A stretch of 59,390 nucleotides of DNA from Vicinamibacterales bacterium (GTDB taxonomy: Bacteria; Acidobacteriota; Vicinamibacteria; Vicinamibacterales; UBA2999), in assembly GCA_030680175.1 (NCBI GenBank), contig JAUXWO010000127.1, positions 1 through 59,390 of the forward strand. The letters are read 5' to 3'. How positions within the stretch are numbered: the stretch's first letter is position 1; each line of letters starts with the position of its first letter. A model generated the notes under the pieces. The model was given only the letters and a program-made list of their open reading frames with translations, had not been told where the DNA came from and ran no database searches. The position numbers were made by a program, and so were the translations under genes. Shown piece after piece: positions 53,720 to 59,390 of this stretch.

Positions 53720-54382
53720 GTGATCATCGAAACCGCCGCCGCGCCTCCATTCTTCACCAACGGCTTCGTTCTGGGCTGTGAACGCACACGGGCTGCGGTG
53801 ATCATCGATCCCGGCGATGCCGTGGACGAGCTCCTCGCCGCCGTCGCGGCGCACCGGCTGACCGTCGAGGCCATCCTGCTGACCCACGCGCACGTGGATC
53901 ATGTCTCGGGCGTCGCGCGCGCCAAGCGGGCGCACCCGGTCCCGATCTGGCTGCACAGAGACGACCTGTTCCTGTACGAGCGCGCCGTCGAGTCCGGTGC
54001 GCGGTTCGGGCTGGACGTCGAGGCGCCGCCGCCCGTGGACCAGTGGTTCGTGCCGCCCGGGCCATTGTCGTTTGGCGACTACGACGTGCACATCCTCCAC
54101 ACGCCGGGGCACTGTCCAGGCGGTGTCTGCCTGCAGGTGGGCCGTCGCGGCGAGCCTGCGCGCGACCTGTTCGTGGGCGACACCCTCTTTGCCGGGTCGA
54201 TCGGCCGCACGGACCTGCCGGGCGGCGACCACCCGACGCTGATGCGTGCCATCACGGGCGTGCTCCTCCCGCTTGGCGACGATGCCCGCGTGTATCCTGG
54301 CCACGGGCCGGAGACGACGATCGGCGACGAGCGCCGCACGAACCCGTTCATCCTGGACTGGCTCTCGAGAGCCGGTAGCTGA
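53720..54382 (+). CDS. Metallo-beta-lactamase-fold hydrolase (glyoxalase II-like)
   Basis: A 220-residue enzyme. The metal motif THAHVDHVSG (HxHxDH) is complete, followed by HTPGHCPGG, GDTLFAGSIGRTDLPGG (Asp ligand) and YPGHGPETTIGDERRTNP. This pattern is typical of the glyoxalase II and persulfide dioxygenase-like group. It is cytoplasmic. The start is a GTG that follows directly on a repeat array, so the normal ribosome-binding site is unclear. Its stop lies inside a family B array. Confidence 0.9.
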   Translation: MIIETAAAPPFFTNGFVLGCERTRAAVIIDPGDAVDELLAAVAAHRLTVEAILLTHAHVDHVSGVARAKRAHPVPIWLHRDDLFLYERAVESGARFGLDVEAPPPVDQWFVPPGPLSFGDYDVHILHTPGHCPGGVCLQVGRRGEPARDLFVGDTLFAGSIGRTDLPGGDHPTLMRAITGVLLPLGDDARVYPGHGPETTIGDERRTNPFILDWLSRAGS

Positions 54383-54415
54383 TCGCTGACAGCCGATAGC
54401 CGAGAGCCGAGAGCC
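54365..54415. repeat. 7-base array (family B)
   Basis: GAGAGCCG, TAGCTGATC, GCTGACA and GCCGATA-like units overlap the last codons and the TGA stop of the preceding gene and run up to the start of the FHA gene. Confidence 0.75.
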
Positions 54416-54422
54416 TCCCCCA

Positions 54423-54713
54423 ATGTGGATTCTTCGTACGACTGACGACCCCGAGCCGCTGACGTTCCGCCTCCTGCCCGGCTCCGTGAAGACCATCGGC
54501 CGCGCGCCGCGTGCGGACTTCATCGTCGACCGCCCGCTGGTCTCGCGGCTGCACTGCCGTCTGACGATGGACGCGGGGGGGGCGGTGGTGCTGGAGGACC
54601 TGGAGAGCACGAACGGCACGTTCCTGAACGGCACGCGCGTCACCCGCACGGCCGTCGCCCCCGGCGACCTCATCCGCCTCGGCCGCATCGAGCTCACGGC
54701 CGAACGCGGCTAG
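54423..54713 (+). CDS. Small FHA-domain protein
   Basis: A 96-residue protein made of one forkhead-associated domain. The phosphothreonine-binding residues are visible: GRAPRADFIV, SRLHCRL (Ser and His), and ESTNGTFLNGTRV. It should bind a phosphothreonine-containing partner. No Ser/Thr kinase is in the window. It lies eight bases after the preceding repeat array; its stop is followed by a family C array. Confidence 0.9.
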   Translation: MWILRTTDDPEPLTFRLLPGSVKTIGRAPRADFIVDRPLVSRLHCRLTMDAGGAVVLEDLESTNGTFLNGTRVTRTAVAPGDLIRLGRIELTAERG

Positions 54714-54719
54714 GGGCAC

Positions 54720-54856
54720 AGAGATCAGGAGATAGCTCTCCAGATCAAGAAGATAGATCTCCAGATCACGAGATAGATCCCCAGATCACGAGATAGATCT
54801 CCAGATCTCACATCGAACATCCGAGATCACCACATCACCACATCACCACATCGCAA
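54720..54856. repeat. Compound array (family C): AGATAGATCTCCAGATCACG and ATCACCAC units
   Basis: Four copies of a 20-base unit (GAGATAGATCTCCAGATCAC and variants) are followed by four ATCACCAC/ATCACCACATC units. Each longer unit contains GATC and can pair with itself. Confidence 0.85.
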
Positions 54857-54924
54857 GATGTAAGCCTCTGGAACCCCCCTCCCTCCCCCCTCGTAACTAC
54901 GGAGAGAGCCGGAGGGGCCGATCC

Positions 54925-56118
54925 ATGCGCACGTCCAGGAAATTCACAGTTATCGCCGTTGTCCTTGTCGTCGTTCTGGCGGGGGTGTACGGCATCTCGA
55001 CGCTCAATGGCGCGTCGGCGGCGATTCCCGAGTCGCGGCTGGCGACGGCCGAACTCGGCACCATTGCCCGGTCGGTCGTGGCCACGGGGAAGATCGAGCC
55101 GGTGGCCAAGGTCGAGATCAAGTCGAAGGCCAACGGCATCATCGAGCAGCTGCTCGTGGACGTGGATCAGCGCGTGCAGCCCGGGCAGGTGCTGGCCGTG
55201 CTCGACAAGGAGACGCTGACGGCGCGGCTGCGCGAGGCGCACGCGAACCTCGAGGCGGCGCGGGCCGCGTTGACGGCGGCGGAGGCGCAGGCGGCCAAGC
55301 ACCAGATCGAAGCCGAATCGCCGGATGTGGACTTTGCCCGGTCGGCCCATGCGCGCGCCGAGCAGCTCCACGCGCAGGCGCTCGTCTCGCAGGACACGCT
55401 CGAGGAGGCGAAGAGCCGCTACGAGCAGGCGCTGAACCGGCAGCGGGCCGCCGCGTCGCAGACGCACGTCAGCCGCGCGGGCATCAGCCAGGCGCGCGCG
55501 ATGGTCGCGCAGGCGCAGGCCGCCGTGGACCGTGCCCAGGAGGAGCTGGCCAACGCCACCATCAGGGCGCCGATTGCGGGCACCGTGCTCACGCGCGACG
55601 TCGAGCTCGGCAGCCCCGTCTCGTCCATCCTCAATATGGGCGCCAACGCCTCGCCCGTGATGACGATCGGCGACATCGAGCGCGTGTTCGTGCGCGGGCG
55701 CGTTGACGAGGCCGACATCGGGCAGGTGCGGCTCGGCATGCCGGCGCGCATCACGACCGAGAGCTTCCGCGACAAGGTGTTCGAGGGGCGCGTCACCCAG
55801 ATCTCGCCGATCGGCGTCGAGCGCGACAACGTCACGACGTTCGAGGTCGAGGTGTCGATCGAGAACCCCGGCCAGGAGCTGAAGGCCAACATGTCGGCCA
55901 ACGCCGAGATCGTCCTCGAGGAGCGCGCGCAGGCGCTGATCATCCCCGAGTCCGCCATCACCTACGACGCCGACCGGAAGGCGCACGTCGACCTGGCGGA
56001 CCCGGGCACCGAGAGCGGCCGCCGTCGCGTGCCCGTATCCCCCGGCATCAGCAACGGCACCCGCACCGAGATCACCTCCGGCCTCACTCCCGGCGACCGG
56101 GTGGTGCTGCCGGGATAG
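54925..56118 (+). CDS. MacA-like periplasmic adaptor (HlyD family)
   Basis: A 397-residue membrane-fusion protein anchored by one N-terminal helix (about 7-27). A lipoyl-like half-domain (ATGKIEPVAKVEIKSKANG) leads into a long coiled coil (about 95-190, ANLEAARAALTAAEAQAAK), then the second lipoyl half (ATIRAPIAGTVLTR), a beta-barrel domain, and a C-terminal membrane-proximal domain. It bridges an inner-membrane transporter to an outer-membrane channel. It is followed by two MacB-type permeases, with a 137-base gap largely filled by a family B array. Confidence 0.93.
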   Translation: MRTSRKFTVIAVVLVVVLAGVYGISTLNGASAAIPESRLATAELGTIARSVVATGKIEPVAKVEIKSKANGIIEQLLVDVDQRVQPGQVLAVLDKETLTARLREAHANLEAARAALTAAEAQAAKHQIEAESPDVDFARSAHARAEQLHAQALVSQDTLEEAKSRYEQALNRQRAAASQTHVSRAGISQARAMVAQAQAAVDRAQEELANATIRAPIAGTVLTRDVELGSPVSSILNMGANASPVMTIGDIERVFVRGRVDEADIGQVRLGMPARITTESFRDKVFEGRVTQISPIGVERDNVTTFEVEVSIENPGQELKANMSANAEIVLEERAQALIIPESAITYDADRKAHVDLADPGTESGRRRVPVSPGISNGTRTEITSGLTPGDRVVLPG

Positions 56119-56127
56119 CTGGAAGGG

Positions 56128-56238
56128 CGGTCAGCTTTCGGCCATCGGCTTCCAGCTTTCAGCGGACGCGAGCCGATAGCTGATCGCTGATCGCTGATAG
56201 CCGAGAGCTGAGAGCCGAGAGCCGACAGCCGATCGCCA
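56128..56238. repeat. 7-base array (family B) with CAGCTTTC words
   Basis: CAGCTTTC words at 56131 and 56153 are followed by GCCGATA, GCTGATC and GCCGAGA units, up to the permease start at 56256. The TAG stop of the adaptor gene (GGATAGCTGG) resembles a unit. Confidence 0.8.
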
Positions 56239-56255
56239 ACTGCGAAGGCCCCTGT

Positions 56256-57551
56256 ATGCGAGAAGCCATCACCCAGGCCGTCGAGAACCTGCGCGCCAAC
56301 AAGCTGCGCAGCTTCCTCACGATGTTCGGCATCCTGTGGGGCATCATCGCCGTCATCGTCCTCTCGGCGACGGGCGAGGGCTTCCGCCGTGGCAATCAGG
56401 CGGTGCTCGAGGAGCTGGGCAAGAACATCGCGATCGTGTGGGGCGGACGCACGACGATTCAGGCGGAGGGACAGCGCGCAGGCCGCCGCATCCTGTTGAC
56501 CATCGAGGATGCCGAGGCGATCAAACGCGAGTCGCCGCTCGTCGCCGTCGTCAGCCCCGAGATCAACCGCGGCGGGCTGCAGGTGAAGAGCGCGCACAAT
56601 GCCGCCGCGCTCAGCGTGCACGGCATCCAGCCGCAGTATCAGGAGATCCGCACCATCGACATCGAGCGCGGCCGCGCGTTCGGGTGGCCCGACGAGGACG
56701 CCGGCCGCCGCGTCGCCGTGGTGGGGGCCGACGCGTGGCAGCAGCTGTTCGGCGCGCGGGAGGGCCTGGACCAGACGGTGCAGATCAACGGCCTCCCCTA
56801 TACGGTGGTCGGGAAGATCCGGAAGAAGGAGCAGGACAGCAACTACTCGGGTCCGGACAACGACAAGGTCTTCATTCCCTTCGCGGCGATGGCGCGTGAT
56901 TTCCCGCGCCCGGATGTGCCGAAGGGCGTGGTGTCCCAGATCATCGTGGCGCCGCACGCGTGGGTGGTGGCGGACCTGCCGCGCGTGATGGATGCGCGCA
57001 CCGGGCGGATTCAGGACGTGGACTGGCCGCTCGAGCGCGACGTGCGGCGCGTGCTGGCCGCGCGGCATCACTTCGATATCGAGGATCGCGACGCGCTTGC
57101 CATGTGGGACACGTCGCTCGAGAGCCTGATGTTCGCGCGCATGGTCGACGGCATGCGTCAGTTCTTCACCATCGTCGGGCTCGTGACGCTCGGCCTCGGC
57201 GGGATCGGCGTGATGAACATCATGCTCGTCGCGGTGCGCGAGCGGACGCGGGAGATCGGCGTGCGCAAGGCGCTCGGCGCGACGACGCGCGTCATCGAAC
57301 GGCAGTTCTTCCTCGAGGGCTTCTTCCTCACGATGCTGAGCGGCACGATCGGGTTTGCGCTGGCCGTGGGGTTGTGCGAGCTGATCAACCTGGCGCCGAT
57401 GCCCGAGCGGTTCAAGGGCATGATCGTCACGTGGGATGCCGGCCTCTACGCGCTGGCCATCCTGGTGCTGATCGGCGTCGTCACGTCCACCTATCCGGCC
57501 CGGCGGGCGGCGCAGTTGCCGCCCGTCGAGGCGCTGCGCTTCGAGGTGTGA
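56256..57551 (+). CDS. MacB-type ABC transporter permease
   Basis: A 431-residue permease without an ATPase domain: N-terminal helix (LRSFLTMFGILWGIIAVIVL), a large periplasmic domain, three C-terminal helices with GGIGVMNIMLVAVRERTREIGVRKALG and YPARRAAQLPPVEALRFEV. The TGA is followed after one base by the GTG of the next permease, so both come from one operon with the MacA-like adaptor upstream. An ATPase gene is absent in the window downstream; the same ATPase may be shared from elsewhere. Confidence 0.92.
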   Translation: MREAITQAVENLRANKLRSFLTMFGILWGIIAVIVLSATGEGFRRGNQAVLEELGKNIAIVWGGRTTIQAEGQRAGRRILLTIEDAEAIKRESPLVAVVSPEINRGGLQVKSAHNAAALSVHGIQPQYQEIRTIDIERGRAFGWPDEDAGRRVAVVGADAWQQLFGAREGLDQTVQINGLPYTVVGKIRKKEQDSNYSGPDNDKVFIPFAAMARDFPRPDVPKGVVSQIIVAPHAWVVADLPRVMDARTGRIQDVDWPLERDVRRVLAARHHFDIEDRDALAMWDTSLESLMFARMVDGMRQFFTIVGLVTLGLGGIGVMNIMLVAVRERTREIGVRKALGATTRVIERQFFLEGFFLTMLSGTIGFALAVGLCELINLAPMPERFKGMIVTWDAGLYALAILVLIGVVTSTYPARRAAQLPPVEALRFEV

Positions 57552-57552
57552 C

Positions 57553-58812
57553 GTGCAGGTGATCAAGGAAGTCCTGCGCGAGGCGTTCACCGGACTGGCG
57601 CGCAACCGCGTCCGCGCCGGCCTCGCGATGCTCGGCATCTCGTGGGGCATCGTCTCGGTGGTGATCCTGCTGGCGTACGGCGGCGGGCTGCACGACGCGC
57701 TGACCCGCGGCTTCCGCGGCGCGTTCGGCGACGCTGTCGTCATCGCGTGGCCCGGGCAGACCAGCCTGCAGGCGGGCGGCGAGCGCGCGGGCAAGCGCGT
57801 GCGGCTGCGCACGGCGGACGTGATGGCCGTGGCGGACGTGCCGTTCGTGAAGCACGTGAGCCCCGAGTTCACCCGGGACTTTCCGGTGACCTGGGGGACG
57901 AAGCAGGGTGCGTTCCTGATCCGCGGCGTCTCGCCGGAGTACGCGCTCATGCGCAGCCAGACGGCCGAATCGGGTCGCTTCCCCGACCACGAGGACGTGC
58001 GGCTGCAGCGACGGGTGGCGTTCCTCGGGAGCGAAGTCGCCCGAAAGATCTTCGGCAACGTGCCGCCGGTCGGCCAGCGCCTCCGCATCGGCGGCATGTC
58101 GTTCGAGGTGGTGGGCGTGCAGCGCGAGAAGGTGCAGCTCTCGAACTACCTGCGCCCCGACCGCCAGTCGATCTTCATTCCCTACACGGCGGCCGGCCAG
58201 CTCTGGAACACCGAGTTCACGACCGTGATGGTCTACCAGGCCGTGGACGCGAGCAAGGAGGCGCAGGCCACCGCGGGGGTGAAGGACCTGCTCGGCCGGC
58301 GGCTGCGGTTCGACCCGGCCGACGACCGCGCGCTGCGGATGTTCGGGTCGACGCAGACGGCGCAGATCACGGCCGGCATCTCGACGGGGCTCACGCTCGT
58401 GCTTGGCTTCATCGGGGTGCTGACGCTCGCCATCGGCGGCGTCGGCGTGATGAACATCATGTTCGTGTCGGTCACCGAGCGCACGCGCGAGATCGGCGTG
58501 CGCAAGGCGCTCGGCGCACGCCGCAGCGCCATCCTGCTGCAGTTCCTGCTCGAAGGCCTCGTGACGACCATCGCCGGTGGCGCCGCGGGCGTCGGGGTGT
58601 CGTGGCTCCTGGTGATGGCCTTCAGCCCGCGGCCGTTCCTGTCGGAGTTGCTGGACGATGCCACGCGGACGGCGGACATCCACCTGGTGCTGTCGTTCGA
58701 GCTGCTGGCGATCTGCGCCGGGATCCTGATGGTGGTCGGCCTCGTCAGCGCGCTCATCCCCGCGATGCGCGCCTCGCGGCTCGATCCCATCGAGGCGCTC
58801 CGGTACGAGTAG
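57553..58812 (+). CDS. MacB-type ABC transporter permease
   Basis: A 419-residue partner of the preceding permease: N-terminal helix (RAGLAMLGISWGIVSVVILL), a periplasmic domain, and C-terminal helices with GGVGVMNIMFVSVTERTREIGVRKALG and a final MRASRLDPIEALRYE. The GTG at 57553 is the start closest to the family N-terminus. Two permeases of different sequence suggest a heterodimeric exporter. The pair is related to, but clearly different from, the pair at 36-39 kb. Confidence 0.92.
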   Translation: MQVIKEVLREAFTGLARNRVRAGLAMLGISWGIVSVVILLAYGGGLHDALTRGFRGAFGDAVVIAWPGQTSLQAGGERAGKRVRLRTADVMAVADVPFVKHVSPEFTRDFPVTWGTKQGAFLIRGVSPEYALMRSQTAESGRFPDHEDVRLQRRVAFLGSEVARKIFGNVPPVGQRLRIGGMSFEVVGVQREKVQLSNYLRPDRQSIFIPYTAAGQLWNTEFTTVMVYQAVDASKEAQATAGVKDLLGRRLRFDPADDRALRMFGSTQTAQITAGISTGLTLVLGFIGVLTLAIGGVGVMNIMFVSVTERTREIGVRKALGARRSAILLQFLLEGLVTTIAGGAAGVGVSWLLVMAFSPRPFLSELLDDATRTADIHLVLSFELLAICAGILMVVGLVSALIPAMRASRLDPIEALRYE

Positions 58813-58843
58813 GGGGGATCGGGGATCGGGGACCGGGGGCTCG

Positions 58844-59107
58844 CTACGCCTCTGGGAGCGAGCTTGGTTGGCCGTACACGATCGGCCGGGTCGTGTCCGG
58901 CCGCACGGCATTTGACGCCCCGCGATGGGCGACGGGCTTCACCGGCCGGCGGCGCGGCTCCGGCGGCATTGGTGGCAGGGGCAGGAAGGCCGGGATGCGC
59001 GCCCGCCGCCGCCACATCAGCTGCAACAGCGTCCACGCCAGCAGAACGACCCACCCGGCGCGCACGGGCATCGAAACCGCCTCGAGCATCGCAACCGCAT
59101 CTCCCAT
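58844..59107 (-). CDS. Small proline/arginine-rich membrane protein
   Basis: An 87-residue protein with one N-terminal membrane helix (VRAGWVVLLAWTLLQLMW), then an Arg- and Pro-rich tail (PLPPMPPEPRRRPVK). No family is recognised. It is convergent with the permease gene and separated by 31 bases. The frame is short and composition-biased, so it may be spurious. Confidence 0.45.
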   Translation of the reverse strand: MGDAVAMLEAVSMPVRAGWVVLLAWTLLQLMWRRRARIPAFLPLPPMPPEPRRRPVKPVAHRGASNAVRPDTTRPIVYGQPSSLPEA

Positions 59108-59118
59108 GACCGTTCCCC

Positions 59119-59234
59119 CCACCTACAACCCACTACCCACTACCCACTACCCACTACCCACCACCCACCACCCACCACCCACCACCCACGACCCACCACC
59201 CACTACCCACTACCCCCGACCCACCGCCCCCCAC
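59119..59234. repeat. 7-base array (family D, CTACCCA/CCACCCA)
   Basis: About 15 units of CTACCCA or CCACCCA, the same family as at 26626. The right end touches the stop codon of the next, minus-strand gene (CTA at 59235-59237). Confidence 0.88.
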
Positions 59235-59390
59235 CTACTCCCACGTAACCGGCTTCCCCGCGACCAGCGAGTACCGCGTCAGCAGCGTCTCGAAGATCGG
59301 CGCGCGGATGCTCTCGCGCGCCATCGCGGCGCGGAGCGCCTGGTCGAGGTCCGTGTCGCGGTCCTGGTCGAGCACCAGGATGATCACGAC
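59235..59390 (-). CDS. Unidentified protein, C-terminal end
   Basis: The last 51 residues of a gene that enters from the right edge. The peptide is charged and looks like a normal globular C-terminus (LDQDRDTDLDQALRAAMARE, then FETLLTRYSLVAGKPVTWE). I cannot assign it from this fragment. Confidence 0.7.
   Translation of the reverse strand, partial: VVIILVLDQDRDTDLDQALRAAMARESIRAPIFETLLTRYSLVAGKPVTWE

Noticed and set aside
59119-59234. CRISPR array
   Set aside because: The units are seven bases long, without spacers of constant length; the same holds for all other arrays here, and no cas gene is present.

Overview
The window is high-GC DNA (roughly 70 % by eye) densely packed with genes on both strands, with many 4-base ATGA/GTGA overlaps. 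There is no rRNA or tRNA gene to fix taxonomy. The gene content (secreted M14, M20, M23 and M28 peptidases, split MacB-type permeases, a Reg_prop sensor kinase with a LuxR-type regulator, QueF, TauE/DUF1634, an Omp85 protein and lipoproteins) suggests a diderm soil-type bacterium. Acidobacteriota, perhaps the Vicinamibacteria, is my best guess and is an inference only.

Layout. 0-3 kb: start of odhB and complete odhA (2-oxoglutarate dehydrogenase). 3-12 kb: HAD phosphatase, a chlorite-dismutase-family heme protein, an Omp85-type barrel, an amidohydrolase, panE and the TauE/DUF1634 pair. 11.7-17.7 kb: a palindrome-rich element followed by a two-gene SNF2 helicase plus Eco57I-type DNA methyltransferase module that resembles the drmD/drmMI core of DISARM without the other DISARM genes. 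17.8-25 kb: M14 peptidase, ParA/MinD-type ATPase, queF, an Smr protein, an HU protein with a clear promoter, and a sigma-54 activator with a degenerate receiver. 25-28 kb: dihydrolipoyl dehydrogenase and a second lipoyl E2. 28-36 kb: a metalloprotease, a two-component system, a collagen-like protein and a His-rich lipoprotein. 36-44 kb: an ABC exporter (ATPase plus two permeases), two peptidases, a cupredoxin-like protein and lipB. 44-54.7 kb: fatty-acid-hydroxylase-type membrane protein, ECF sigma factor, M28 peptidase with a pseudo-malate dehydrogenase, SDR, M23, GNAT, PLP enzyme, stand-alone receiver, metallo-beta-lactamase-fold and FHA proteins. 54.9-59 kb: a MacA-like adaptor with two permeases but no ATPase.

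Two themes stand out. First, the lipoate-dependent dehydrogenase system is spread over the window: odhA/odhB, lpd, a second E2, and lipB, which supplies the lipoyl group. Second, most of the longer gaps are filled by short-unit tandem arrays of a few families (7-, 8- and 9-base units). Several arrays contain inverted halves, and most of them begin at or inside the stop codon of a neighbouring gene. These arrays and the helicase-methylase module beside the palindromic element are the best candidates for undescribed biology here.
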